The notes under the pieces were generated by a model that worked only from the letters and a program-made list of their open reading frames with translations, ran no database searches and had not been told where the DNA came from. Position numbers and translations under genes: made by a program. Positions 1 through 8,620 of a stretch of DNA of 64,000 nucleotides are shown here, piece after piece. Source of the DNA: Myxococcales bacterium (GTDB taxonomy: Bacteria; Myxococcota_C; UBA6777); the NCBI GenBank assembly GCA_020632975.1, contig JACKEL010000003.1, positions 310,001 to 374,000 of the forward strand, written 5' to 3'. The number at the start of each line of letters is the position of its first letter. Positions within the stretch are counted from its first letter, which is position 1.

Positions 1-8
1 AACCTGCG

Positions 9-1265
9 ATGGTTCGGGTGTCTCCGCCTTCGCAGAAGGCTCCCCATGCTGTGCGGCGTGTGGCTGTGCGGCGTGCTGTGATGCGTTCAAAGAGACGCCG
101 TGCTCGTAAACGACCTGAGTCACGAGGCTTTGCGCAGATCGCTCGGCGCCCTGTGAAAAAACGCCGCGTCCGCATCGCGTCTTTGGTGCAACGTCCTGTG
201 CCTGAACGCGACGTGCGTGAGTGTGAGAGACTTGGTCGCCGCCGTCGGTGGTTGGAAGCGCATCGTTGCATCCAAGCTTTGGAAGAAGCCTACCCACGCG
301 CTGCGCGTTTGGCTTTGGCTGAAGCTGCGTTGTTGTTTCGCGAACATCGCTGTGGTTCGACATCTCGGGCTGATGATGCCGATGAAGCCTGCAAAAAAGC
401 AGCTTCTTTGTTTCGACACTTCCTTGCGACAGGAGGAGAACGCTCTCACGAAAGGCTCGCGCAGCGGCGTTTGCGGAGCTTGGATCGCGTCGCACGGATT
501 AGAGAACGTCGAGCTGTGTTTGCGCGTCGAAAAGCAGACCGCGCCAAAAGAACGCGCATCAACACACCTCCAACTTTTCGCGCATCTCCCCCGATGGTCG
601 GGGGGTATGTGCCGCCAGAACTTCCTGCTGAAGAAGCGCCCAAAGTCAAAGCTTTTGTGTCAGATAGCCAAGAAGTAAAGGACTTGATGTTGTCGGGCGC
701 GAGCGCTTCCAAGAAAAAAAGTGCGGCGCGGGCCTTGTGGTCAAAGTATCGACAACTTCGAGATCGTGTTCATGTGGTGCATCTGCGTGGGGCTGCTTCG
801 GGACTTGCGCATGCTGCGTATCTTTTGGCACAACCCGTGCGTCTTCACTTTCTTTCTTTGCAGATGGAACCCAGTGATACTTACGGCAACCAGCTTCGCT
901 CGATGACTTCGGCTTTTACGAGAAGTTTGCAAGCTTATCGTCCGCTTGCTCAGTCGATGGACATGGTGGGAGCGTACTGCAATATCTTCCTTTCTGCCGA
1001 AGCTTACGACCACTTGGGGCGGCAGGTCGTGGCGTATCGAGATGCGTTGCATCAGTATCGTCATCTCCCAACCCACCGATATCTTCGCACGTCGAGCTTG
1101 GATAGCTTGGCCAGAGGCTATCTTTCTTCGGCCCGTCGTCTCTACCAAACAGCGTTTCGTTCTGTCTTGGGGATGCGTGGGGTGTTTTGCCGCAAAGATC
1201 TCGTCAAACAACGCGCTGCTTTGGAGAAGTTTCTGGATCGTCCCCAAAGTCAAGGACTGCGTTAA
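9..1265 (+). CDS. Hypothetical Arg-rich protein, possibly 5'-truncated
   Basis: Open frame of 418 codons ending in TAA. The frame is open to the window edge and the first ATG has no visible ribosome binding site, so the true start may lie outside. The N-terminal 60 residues are very basic. The middle (about 65-190) is helical and rich in Arg, Ala and Leu, with a TPR-like look around residues 75-150. The rest is more ordinary, with a PP-rich linker near 195-210. I do not recognise a family. No gene on the same strand follows closely; the next gene is convergent. The frame choice rests on length and on the soluble-protein-like C-terminal half. Confidence 0.55.
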   Translation: MVRVSPPSQKAPHAVRRVAVRRAVMRSKRRRARKRPESRGFAQIARRPVKKRRVRIASLVQRPVPERDVRECERLGRRRRWLEAHRCIQALEEAYPRAARLALAEAALLFREHRCGSTSRADDADEACKKAASLFRHFLATGGERSHERLAQRRLRSLDRVARIRERRAVFARRKADRAKRTRINTPPTFRASPPMVGGYVPPELPAEEAPKVKAFVSDSQEVKDLMLSGASASKKKSAARALWSKYRQLRDRVHVVHLRGAASGLAHAAYLLAQPVRLHFLSLQMEPSDTYGNQLRSMTSAFTRSLQAYRPLAQSMDMVGAYCNIFLSAEAYDHLGRQVVAYRDALHQYRHLPTHRYLRTSSLDSLARGYLSSARRLYQTAFRSVLGMRGVFCRKDLVKQRAALEKFLDRPQSQGLR

Positions 1266-1345
1266 GTTCGGAGTCTCGGGGGTTTTGGGTCGGGGACGTG
1301 ACTCGTTGGAAGAGGGATGGATGGGGGACAGGGGAGAGGAAGGGC

Positions 1346-1972
1346 TCACACGCCGGGGAGTTCTTCGCGGCAGAGCAAAAAGTGGACATCGATCTTGTCG
1401 CCGCGTTTCCATACACCACCCACCGAAACATAACGGGATATCCGCCGCATAAAGTCGCGGGTTTCGTGGTACACGAGCACTTGCAGCCCTTGATCGTTGG
1501 TTTTGACTGTGGGCCATCCTTTGGCGACCGCAGCTTCGGGGACTTGGTAATAATCGATCACGACCGCACCGCGTTCATGCCATTCAAAGCGTTGGCGGGT
1601 GGAGTAAGCGATAAAATACCCTGGACCTAGGATGCGATTAAGTAAGAAGCCATTATCGTTGTAGCCGAATATTCGGGGGGTTCCGTCATTGGGGCGACAG
1701 AATACCTTTTTAAAGCGGCGATAATTTTGGAACAGAGGCAAGCTATTGATGCCGTAGTGTACGACTTCTTTGAGGGGAGATGTATTTTGTGGGACGAAAA
1801 AGTCGAGTGTTACGGGCATAGAGAGGGCGGCTTTTTCGTAGAGGATGGGATACAACTTCGAAGGGATCTCGTAGAGTTGTTCGAGCCGATACTTTTGGGG
1901 GAGCGCATCAAGAAAGTTTCCGATCTGTTCGATGGAGATCTGAGGATCTTGGATCATTGCATGGAGGGACAT
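1346..1972 (-). CDS. Conserved hypothetical protein
   Basis: Encodes 208 residues, starting MSLHAMIQDP, with a GAGG ribosome binding site seven bases before the ATG. It is a mixed alpha/beta soluble protein with no signal peptide or membrane segment. It has an aromatic-rich central part (YNDNGFLLNRILGPGYFIAY) and ends in LLCREELPGV. It lies 69 bases downstream of the reductase at 2042-2914 on the same strand, so the two may be co-transcribed. I do not recognise the family. The central sequence resembles a compact ligand-binding fold, but nothing in it names a function. Confidence 0.7.
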   Translation of the reverse strand: MSLHAMIQDPQISIEQIGNFLDALPQKYRLEQLYEIPSKLYPILYEKAALSMPVTLDFFVPQNTSPLKEVVHYGINSLPLFQNYRRFKKVFCRPNDGTPRIFGYNDNGFLLNRILGPGYFIAYSTRQRFEWHERGAVVIDYYQVPEAAVAKGWPTVKTNDQGLQVLVYHETRDFMRRISRYVSVGGVWKRGDKIDVHFLLCREELPGV

Positions 1973-2041
1973 CGGGTTACCTCAAAGCATGTGCGAGGTT
2001 GAAAGCATCGGGAACTACGGATAATCGGGGCTTCTAGGGAC

Positions 2042-2914
2042 TTATGCCTTGGGTGGCTTGATCGCTTGCCAGACAGCAGCGAAGTCCTTGTCTCCAAGAT
2101 CGAGGCTGCGTGCGCGCAAGAATGAGCTATTTGCGGCGGCTGCGGTGGGCATCGGGACTGCGTGTTCTTCAGCGAGGGCCAAAGCGAGGCGCATATCTTT
2201 TTGCATGTGTTTAAGCGGAAACGCTGTAGGGAAGGACTCTTGCTCGATCTGCGGTCCTTTGAGTCGAAACATCGGGTTGGAGATGGCACCTGCATCAAGT
2301 ACTGCAAAGAGGTCTTCGGCTGCCAAACCAGAGGCTTGGGCAAGGGCGATACCTTCGCAAAATGCGGTCATCATGCCCCCCATCACCATATTGACCACGA
2401 GTTTCATCGCGCTTCCTTGGCCGATGTCCCCGAGATAAACGGTGAGTTTGCCCATGATATCAAAGGCTTCTTTCATCTCGTTGTAGAGAGAGCGCTCTCC
2501 TGCGGCGAGTATCACAAGTGTGCCATCTTCCGCAGGTTTTTTGCTTCCAGAAACAGGAGCCTCCAAGTAACGAGCGTCTTTGGCGCGTACCGCTTCCCCG
2601 ATCTCTTGGGAGGTTTCGGGGTCGATGGTGGACATCTCGACGTAGCCTTTGCCTTGGGAAAGCCCTTGAATGACGCCATGTTCACCAAAAGCGATCGCGC
2701 GGGCCGCGTGGGGATCAGAGACCATGGCGATGGTGATATCGCAGGAGGCCGCGACGTCTGCGGGAGACTCGCCCAAAGTCGCGCCTAACTCGACGAGGGG
2801 TTCAGACTTTTTGGGGTCACGGTTCCATACTGTGATATCCATACCTGCGTTGATAAGGTTGCGCGCCATCGCCGCACCCATAATCCCTAAACCGAGAAAA
2901 CCCAGTTTTGCCAT
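2042..2914 (-). CDS. NAD(P)-dependent beta-hydroxyacid dehydrogenase (GLYR / 3-hydroxyisobutyrate dehydrogenase family)
   Basis: 290 residues, the usual family length. The start MAKLGFLGLGIMG has an AAGGAG site six bases upstream; the frame extends further upstream but without family similarity. The N-terminal Rossmann motif GLGIMGAAMARNL, the substrate-loop motif EAPVSGSKKPAEDGTL and the catalytic-Lys segment AMKLVVNMVMGGMM are intact. The sequence is close to the glyoxylate/succinic-semialdehyde reductase branch (plant GLYR, Geobacter gamma-hydroxybutyrate dehydrogenase), which reduces small aldehydes with NADPH in the cytoplasm. It is divergent from the quinone-oxidoreductase-like gene at 3144. 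The substrate is inferred from family resemblance only. Confidence 0.9.
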   Translation of the reverse strand: MAKLGFLGLGIMGAAMARNLINAGMDITVWNRDPKKSEPLVELGATLGESPADVAASCDITIAMVSDPHAARAIAFGEHGVIQGLSQGKGYVEMSTIDPETSQEIGEAVRAKDARYLEAPVSGSKKPAEDGTLVILAAGERSLYNEMKEAFDIMGKLTVYLGDIGQGSAMKLVVNMVMGGMMTAFCEGIALAQASGLAAEDLFAVLDAGAISNPMFRLKGPQIEQESFPTAFPLKHMQKDMRLALALAEEHAVPMPTAAAANSSFLRARSLDLGDKDFAAVWQAIKPPKA

Positions 2915-3143
2915 GATCTTGGCTCCTTGTTGGTCTGCGAGGGGTGGATCTTCTTTGAGGAGGTGAGGGTAGCTTGCGTCTAGGGGCCTGTCAACAGACT
3001 GATGCTGGTGTGAGGCACGCGTTTCAAGTCGCGCTTGCCTCTCGCTTTCATCAAGGAGTTGGGTGAGCCTTGCAGCTGCAAAAGGCTTCGGGGATGTTGA
3101 AAAGAGCTTGGCGAAGTCTCTCAAAGAAAGAAGGAGTATCTTT

Positions 3144-4178
3144 GTGGTGAAGAAGATCTTGATCGAGCGTGCAGGAGATTATCGGATGTTGCGGTTGGTC
3201 GAAGAAGAAGATCCCGCACCCAACCAAGGAGAGGTGCGGATCGCCGTGCGTGCCATCGGGGTCAATTACGCTGACTGCTTGGTGCGGATGGGAGTGTACT
3301 CTTCGGCAAAACACTATGTAGGATGGCCCATTACGCCTGGATTTGAGGTGGCAGGAGTCGTGGACGCTGTCGGGGAGGGCGTTGACGCTTGGCAAGTGGG
3401 CGACGAGGTGATCGGGGTGACGCGCTTTGGAGGCTACGCTTCCCGCCTGGTGGTTTCGCAAGAACAGGTCTTTCGCAAACCCAAGCGACTTTCCTTTGAA
3501 GAAGCTGCCGCGCTGCCTGCGGTGATGATGACGGCTTGGTATGGGCTGTTTGGCTTGGGGGCACCCCGCAAAGGGCAACGTATGTTGGTTCATTCGGGTG
3601 CTGGCGGGGTTGGGTCTTCGCTTGTGCAGCTTGGAAAGATCGCTGGATGCGAGGTGATCGCGGTGGTTGGTGCACCGCATAAGATCGAAGTCGCCCGAAA
3701 ACTAGGGGCTGATGATGTCATAAGCTACCAAACTCAAGAGCTTTGGCCGACCCTAGAACATCGTTATCCCGATGGATTTCATCTGATCTTTGATGCGAAT
3801 GGGGCGGACAGTCTACGAAAAAGCTATCAACATCTTGCGGCGCCTGGCCGTTTGATCTTGTACGGCTTTCACACGATGTTGCCTCGCCAAGGAGGACGGC
3901 CTCAGTGGTGGCGCTTGTTGTGGACTTTTCTGCGAACCCCACGTTTTCAACCACTTGAGATGACACAGCTCAATCGCAGCGTGTTGGCGTTGAACTTGAG
4001 CTACCTCTTTGAAGAGAAGGACTTGATGCGCGAGGGGATGATGCAGATCTTGGGATGGTTGGAGGAAGAAAAACTTGTGGCGCCTCCCATCCAAAGTTTC
4101 CCTCTAGAAGAGGCCGCCAAGGCCCACCAAGCCTTGGAGTCTGCCCAAACGGTAGGGAAGCTTGTGTTGGTTCCCTGA
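3144..4178 (+). CDS. Quinone oxidoreductase / zinc-independent medium-chain dehydrogenase
   Basis: About 344 residues from a GTG start, with AAGGAG seven bases before it (a second GTG follows immediately). The N-terminal GroES-like domain has the family signature GVNYADCLVRMGVY. The nucleotide-binding motif HSGAGGVGSSLVQLGKIAGCEVIAV sits around residue 150, followed by an acidic NADPH-type loop. The zinc ligands of alcohol dehydrogenases are absent, which places it with quinone reductase/VAT-1-like enzymes that transfer hydride from NADPH to quinones or enones. It is divergent from the GLYR-type reductase, and the two short-chain carbonyl enzymes may share a regulatory region at 2915-3143. 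Confidence 0.88.
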   Translation: MVKKILIERAGDYRMLRLVEEEDPAPNQGEVRIAVRAIGVNYADCLVRMGVYSSAKHYVGWPITPGFEVAGVVDAVGEGVDAWQVGDEVIGVTRFGGYASRLVVSQEQVFRKPKRLSFEEAAALPAVMMTAWYGLFGLGAPRKGQRMLVHSGAGGVGSSLVQLGKIAGCEVIAVVGAPHKIEVARKLGADDVISYQTQELWPTLEHRYPDGFHLIFDANGADSLRKSYQHLAAPGRLILYGFHTMLPRQGGRPQWWRLLWTFLRTPRFQPLEMTQLNRSVLALNLSYLFEEKDLMREGMMQILGWLEEEKLVAPPIQSFPLEEAAKAHQALESAQTVGKLVLVP

Positions 4179-4281
4179 ACACCAATTGTAATCAATTTGG
4201 CTTGTGGGGGAACTTTCTCATGGGGCTGTTGTCCCTAGTGGTTGCTGTGAAAAGACGCCTGTCTTTGTAACTGGGAAGACC

Positions 4282-5649
4282 ATGCCAAAGATCGAATGCC
4301 CTCGTTCAAAAGAGCCCTTTGAGATTCTTTTTGACGCGCCTGTATTTCTTTCGCGTACGCCCCCCGTTTATCCGCCATCCACACCAAGCTTTGAAGACTG
4401 TCTCTCCCAAACCTCGCTGGAGGCTTTGGAAGAAGTTGATGCTGTTCATGGGGATGAAAGCTTTGCAAATCCGTGGGGATGGGAAGAAGACGAACTCTTT
4501 CGTCTGGCGCATAGTCCTCACGCTTCTTCTGAAGCCGAGCCCGATATCCTTTCTGCGGCGGGCCTTTCTCGCGAAGCTCGCTTTATGTACATCCTTAGTA
4601 ACCCCTTTTGGTCCTTGAGCTTTTGTGGTTTGTTGTTGGCGATCTTTGCCTTTTCCTTCGACCTCTACTTGCAAAATCGCCCCTTCTCTTTGAACCAGCC
4701 CGAAGCTTCGGGGGCTCGGGTCGCTCCACAGTCTCCTCATCATCACGAACCCGCGCTGACACCCACGATGCAAGCCATGCAAAAGCGGATTCAACGTATC
4801 GCCCACGAACCTTTGCCCGCCCCCTACCGACGATTGCGCACGCTTTTTCCCGCGAAGTCTCTCCCTGTTCGAGGAGAGTGGTTGGCCCTTCAGTATGAAG
4901 AAGGACAATCTGTCCAGGAATACAAAGATTCTTTGCCTGTTCGTCCAGATAAAAAGCGCGGCGTGATCTATCTTCAGCCACTTGGAGACATGTCGCACCA
5001 CCACAAAAAGGCTGTGAACTTTGTTGCGCGGTATATGGAGGCGTTCTTTTGTTCTTCCGTAAAGATGCGTAAAGCTTGGGATCGTTTGCCGATCCCCCCA
5101 TGGGCGACGCGGCAAAAACCCGAAGGAAATCCACAGCTTCACACGCGTTATGTGCTCTTTCATATCTTGAAGCCGCGTTTGCCCAAAGATGCTTTGATGC
5201 TGATCGCCTTGACGCAGCGCGACCTCTGGCCTGGGATGGGGTGGAGCTATGTCTTTGGTGAAGCTTCTTTGAACGAACGTGTTGGGGTTTGGTCGATGGC
5301 TCGTTATGGGGAGCCTTCACGTTCTCCCGCAGCCTTTCGGCAACTTTTGCTGCGCACGTTGAAGACCTCGCTCCACGAAGCAGGACATATCCTTTCTCTG
5401 CCGCACTGTATCGGGCACGACTGCGTGATGAACGGCTCCAACCACCTCGAAGAAGCTGATCGACATCCCGCCTTTCTGTGCCCTCACTGCATGACCAAGC
5501 TTTGTTGGAACTTGCAGTGCGATCCTCGTAAGCGCTTGTTAAAGCTGCGTGATCTGGCTAGCGAGATGGGGCTCAAAGATCTCGCCAAACACCACGAACA
5601 AGCGTACAAACTTCTGCTTCGTCGCTCCTCTCCTCCTGCCCACAGATAA
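4282..5649 (+). CDS. Membrane-anchored archaemetzincin-like zinc metalloprotease
   Basis: 455 residues from ATG 4282 (a longer GTG-started form from 4204 is possible). Residues about 110-131 form one transmembrane helix, preceded by a 105-residue cytoplasmic-looking, Pro/Glu-rich segment. The C-terminal domain has the archaemetzincin (M54) pattern: HEAGH at 365-369, a third His and Cys (LPHC), then CVMNGSNHLEEAD, and a downstream CPHC pair that with the first two Cys would make the structural zinc site. The usual Gly in the third-His segment is replaced (HEAGHILSLPH). M54 proteins are normally about 180-260 soluble residues, so the N-terminal extension is atypical. Likely an aminopeptidase-type metalloprotease facing the periplasm. 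Confidence 0.8.
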   Translation: MPKIECPRSKEPFEILFDAPVFLSRTPPVYPPSTPSFEDCLSQTSLEALEEVDAVHGDESFANPWGWEEDELFRLAHSPHASSEAEPDILSAAGLSREARFMYILSNPFWSLSFCGLLLAIFAFSFDLYLQNRPFSLNQPEASGARVAPQSPHHHEPALTPTMQAMQKRIQRIAHEPLPAPYRRLRTLFPAKSLPVRGEWLALQYEEGQSVQEYKDSLPVRPDKKRGVIYLQPLGDMSHHHKKAVNFVARYMEAFFCSSVKMRKAWDRLPIPPWATRQKPEGNPQLHTRYVLFHILKPRLPKDALMLIALTQRDLWPGMGWSYVFGEASLNERVGVWSMARYGEPSRSPAAFRQLLLRTLKTSLHEAGHILSLPHCIGHDCVMNGSNHLEEADRHPAFLCPHCMTKLCWNLQCDPRKRLLKLRDLASEMGLKDLAKHHEQAYKLLLRRSSPPAHR

Positions 5650-6094
5650 CCAAAGACCCACCTCCATGGATCTTGCTGCGCAAACAGGTTCTCACCTTTT
5701 GAGGCTGCTTGTTGCTGCGGATCTGTGCAGTTTTCTTCTTCCTGTTGGGTGTCTGTGACATGGCTGTCTTTTTTCCTTCTGGATGTTATTCCCTTGTCAC
5801 AAGCCCGTCACATGGGGTTTTGTGAGATGCGTCACTGCTACCAAGCCTTCTCACTGACGCCAAGACTTCTCGCTTTTTGAGGTCCTTTGGAGGGGGATCA
5901 AGGTGCACAAGAACGCACCTTTTTGATGGAAATCTTCAAATAAAATCAGGGGATTGGTTGGGTGGGAGGATGCGGGTACGCACTTCGCAATGAGGGGTGA
6001 TTGCTTGGCGGCGCGAGAAGTTGTTTCTCAAGTGGTTTGTTGTTGTGGATTCACGTTGCGCGCTGCATGACCTCAATAAAGAGAGGAGATCGCT
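5650..6094. other. Intergenic region with one intrinsic terminator
   Basis: 445 bases between the archaemetzincin gene and the glycosyltransferase. The only clear element is the terminator at 5900-5924. Repeats of GTCAC/TGTGA type occur at 5755-5830 (CTGTGACATGG, CTTGTCACAAG, CGTCACATGG) and could be a loose operator cluster. No open frame here has a ribosome binding site or protein-like composition. Confidence 0.5.
5900..5924 (+). terminator. Intrinsic terminator
   Basis: A perfect 7-bp stem AAGGTGC/GCACCTT closes an 8-base loop and is followed by a run of T. It lies 250 bases after the archaemetzincin stop and 171 bases before the glycosyltransferase start, so it could end the upstream transcript or a short leader RNA. 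Confidence 0.6.
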
Positions 6095-7288
6095 ATGCGT
6101 ATCCTTTATGGTGTTGTTGGCGAAGGTATGGGACATGCGACCCGCAGTAAAGTCATCCTTGAGCATCTTTTGTCCCAAGGACACGATGTGCAAGTTGTCG
6201 TTTCTGGCAAAGCACACGGCTTCCTGAAACAAACCTTCGAAGGTCATAAAAAGATTAAGATCCGCGAGATCCAAGGCCTGACCTTGGCTTTCGAGGGCAA
6301 CAAGATGGATCTCGGCGCCACTGTCCTTGAGAACCTTTGGAAAGCCCCGAAAAATCTTATAAAAAACGTTTTGACGTACTTTGAGATGATGCTTGATGGC
6401 TTTCAGCCCCAAGCGGTGATCAGTGACTTTGAGTCGTGGGCTTACTTTTACGCGATCAACCACGGCGTCCCTTTTATCAGCATCGACAACCAACAAGCGA
6501 TCAGCCGTTGTGCCCATAAGTCTTACGTCACAAACCAAAACAGCCGCGACTTTTGGATGACGAGCTTCTTTACCAAGATGAAGTTGCCGGGTGCTTATCA
6601 CTACATCGCGACGAGCTTTTTCTTTCCGCCCGTCAAAAAGGCCCGAACCACCTTGGTTTCCCCCATCCTTCGCCCCGAGATCCTTGCCGCGAAGTCTGAG
6701 CCTGGGGAGCATATCTTGGTGTATCCTTCTGCGGCGCTTCGCGGTCATATCGTGGAGTTGTTGCGCGGGATGCCTTATGAGTTTCGCGTGTATGGTATGC
6801 CCGAAGCGGGTGAGATCGATGGGCATATCCACCTTCGTCCCTTCTCCCAAGAAGGCTTTATCGAAGACTTTCGTACTGCGCGAGCCGTGATCGCGGGTGG
6901 CGGTTTCTCGATGATGAGCGAAGCTGTTCACCTTCATGTCCCGATGCTCGCAGTCCCCATCGAAGGGCAGTACGAACAAGAGTTTAACGCTCGTTATCTG
7001 AAGCAGCTTGGTTATGGCGACTGGACCTTCCAATTGGATCGTGAGCGTGTCTTGCGCTTCATCGAAGATACACCGCGTTATCGCCAGAATCTCGCGCGCT
7101 ATATCTCACGCGATAACAGCTTGATCTTTGGCTGTATTGATGAGCTGCTTCGCTGCATCAAGCTTGATGAGCCTGCACCCGCACGCCTTCAAAGCCCCGC
7201 CTTGTCCAAGTACGCTGGGCCTTTGCTCCCCGAAGAGCGCGATGGCTCCCTTCCTTGGGGCCTGATCGCGAACCCCGCACTTTCCTAA
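6095..7288 (+). CDS. MJ1255/VC2487-family glycosyltransferase
   Basis: 397 residues with a GAGGAG site before ATG. The first residues MRILYGVVGEGMGHATRS carry the Gly-rich loop typical of GT28/MurG-like GT-B enzymes of the MJ1255 (TIGR00661) family. The C-terminal half has the donor-site segment AVIAGGGFSMMSEAVHLHVPMLAVPIEGQYEQEFNARYLKQLG, matching the UDP-sugar binding region of GT1/GT28 proteins. It has no signal peptide or membrane helix, so it probably acts at the cytoplasmic face. Donor and acceptor cannot be told from sequence. It stands alone, with about 320 non-coding bases before the phosphoesterase gene. Confidence 0.85.
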   Translation: MRILYGVVGEGMGHATRSKVILEHLLSQGHDVQVVVSGKAHGFLKQTFEGHKKIKIREIQGLTLAFEGNKMDLGATVLENLWKAPKNLIKNVLTYFEMMLDGFQPQAVISDFESWAYFYAINHGVPFISIDNQQAISRCAHKSYVTNQNSRDFWMTSFFTKMKLPGAYHYIATSFFFPPVKKARTTLVSPILRPEILAAKSEPGEHILVYPSAALRGHIVELLRGMPYEFRVYGMPEAGEIDGHIHLRPFSQEGFIEDFRTARAVIAGGGFSMMSEAVHLHVPMLAVPIEGQYEQEFNARYLKQLGYGDWTFQLDRERVLRFIEDTPRYRQNLARYISRDNSLIFGCIDELLRCIKLDEPAPARLQSPALSKYAGPLLPEERDGSLPWGLIANPALS

Positions 7289-7612
7289 GGTAGACGGTCC
7301 CGCTCTCGTGGGTCTTTTCTCCACCCTTCCGCAAATCCTGCCTTTCTCTACACCGCAGAGACTTTTTCTCTCTCTAAAAAATCCTTTTTGGTCATCACCT
7401 CGCCTCCTTTCGATCTTGCCCATCCGATGGATGTTTCTGCTACTCCTCTGAACTTTTTGTTCTTGTGGGCGTCTGTGCTCGGGTCGATGAAACCTTCTTA
7501 CCCGAGGCTTGGGGCCCATGCACTGCTAATTCATTTCTCCATTTTCCCAAATCTACGAATCTTTGAGGCGACCTTTGTGGTCGATGCCTCTCTGCGTCTA
7601 TGAGGAAGAGAG
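7289..7612. other. Intergenic region, no gene recognised
   Basis: 324 bases between the glycosyltransferase and the metallophosphoesterase. A weak hairpin (GTCCC/GGG arms) followed by TCTTTTCTCC near 7290-7320 might terminate the upstream gene. The rest is pyrimidine-rich and holds no convincing ORF, RNA gene or repeat. Confidence 0.4.
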
Positions 7613-8230
7613 ATGAAACTGGGCATTCTTTCGGATATCCACGCTGACTTGGGGGCTTTGGAAAAAGCACTGGAGCTACTCGAACATCTGGGGGCTGAAA
7701 AGGTCCTTTGTGCGGGGGACTTGGTCGAAAAAGGTGATCAAGGAGATGAAGTGGTTTCGTTGTTGCGGTCGCTTTGGATACCTTCTGTTTGTGGTAACCA
7801 CGATCTCAATGCACTTCGCCATGGGTATATGCATCATCCACAAAAGACCGTGGATGCGCCTTTGTCAAATGAAAGCTTGGGGTTTCTTGCAACGCTTCCG
7901 CCCGTCTTGCGGTACGAATGGGAAGGCCAACGCATCGTCGTTGTGCACGAAGGCTCGCCGATCTGTGGAGAGTCTTTGTCGTTGTATCACTCTCCCAAGC
8001 GATTCAAGCGCTTGATCTCTGAGGCTCACGCAGACTTTTTGATCCTTGGGCATCTTCATACGCCGATCCTTGGGAGGTTTCAGGGCTGTGTGTTGTTGCA
8101 TCCTGGCTCTGTGTGTTCTGGGCGTTCTAGAGACAGCCACACTTGCGCGATCCTTCACCTTCCCAAAGGCCCTGTGGAGGTTTTTGATATCGCATCGAGA
8201 AAACAAACAAATTGGATGCATTTATGGTGA
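7613..8230 (+). CDS. Calcineurin-like metallophosphoesterase (YfcE/MJ0936-type)
   Basis: 205 residues starting MKLGILSDIHADLGALEKAL, with GAGGAAGAG ahead of ATG. The dinuclear-metal motifs are complete: DIH near residue 8, GD in CAGDLVEKGD, GNHD in VCGNHDLNAL, a later His in VVHEGSP, and GHLHTP in ILGHLHTPILG. Proteins of this size and layout are cytoplasmic phosphodiesterases or phosphatases acting on small phosphate esters. The physiological substrate is unknown. The gene is monocistronic; a 390-base A+T-rich stretch follows. Confidence 0.88.
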   Translation: MKLGILSDIHADLGALEKALELLEHLGAEKVLCAGDLVEKGDQGDEVVSLLRSLWIPSVCGNHDLNALRHGYMHHPQKTVDAPLSNESLGFLATLPPVLRYEWEGQRIVVVHEGSPICGESLSLYHSPKRFKRLISEAHADFLILGHLHTPILGRFQGCVLLHPGSVCSGRSRDSHTCAILHLPKGPVEVFDIASRKQTNWMHLW

Positions 8231-8375
8231 ATATTTGTGCTGATTTTGATTTGTAGATCATGGGGTTGTGGAAATAATTCTTGCGATAATCGAAGGGGGT
8301 TGGTATCTTTATTTTGCTACTGCGTGTAACTTTTTCTTGCTAGTTGCATCCAAACAAACAGCCGACCTTTTGGGG

Positions 8376-8404
8376 TGATAAAAGAAATAATTGTTCTTTT
8401 ATCA
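8376..8404. promoter_or_regulatory. Perfect 11-bp inverted repeat, operator-like
   Basis: Arms TGATAAAAGAA and TTCTTTTATCA are exact reverse complements separated by 7 bases. The arms are A+T-rich and no T-run follows, so an operator is more likely than a terminator. It lies about 220 bases upstream of the phosphodiesterase start. Confidence 0.45.
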
Positions 8405-8410
8405 TGAATT

Positions 8411-8433
8411 GGAGATTCACAATCTCTCTTTTA
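8411..8433 (+). terminator. Weak terminator-like hairpin
   Basis: GAGATT and AATCTC pair around a 3-base loop, extended by a flanking G-C pair, and are followed by TCTTTTATT. The stem is short, so termination is uncertain. It is the only candidate for ending the phosphoesterase transcript. Confidence 0.3.
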
Positions 8434-8620
8434 TTCAAGGCTTTGGGGACTTTTAATCGTCACTTTTTATCTTTATTTCGCATCTTTGCGAAAATCCATG
8501 TTACAAGGCCCCCGTCTGTGGTCTTTGTGTGACATGGTCGGAGTTGCAAGTCTCCGTGGTTTGGGCGTGTCCGCAGCGCGGACGCCATTTGAGTGACTTG
8601 CGTGGAAGAAGCATCTTTTC

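Larger units (their letters stand above)
8231..8620. other. A+T-rich intergenic region with inverted repeats
   Basis: 390 bases, clearly more A+T-rich than the flanking genes. It contains a perfect 11-bp inverted repeat (8376-8404) and a second hairpin (8411-8427). No open frame with a ribosome binding site was found. Probably the promoter and control region of the phosphodiesterase at 8621. Confidence 0.5.

Noticed and set aside
741..1517. Long open frame on the minus strand opposite the first gene (about 258 residues)
   Set aside because: No ribosome site, low-complexity Arg/Ser/Thr translation and complete overlap with the opposite-strand gene; typical shadow frame.
5936..7033. 365-residue frame antisense to the glycosyltransferase
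   Set aside because: It mirrors a gene with clear GT-B motifs; its own translation shows no family features.
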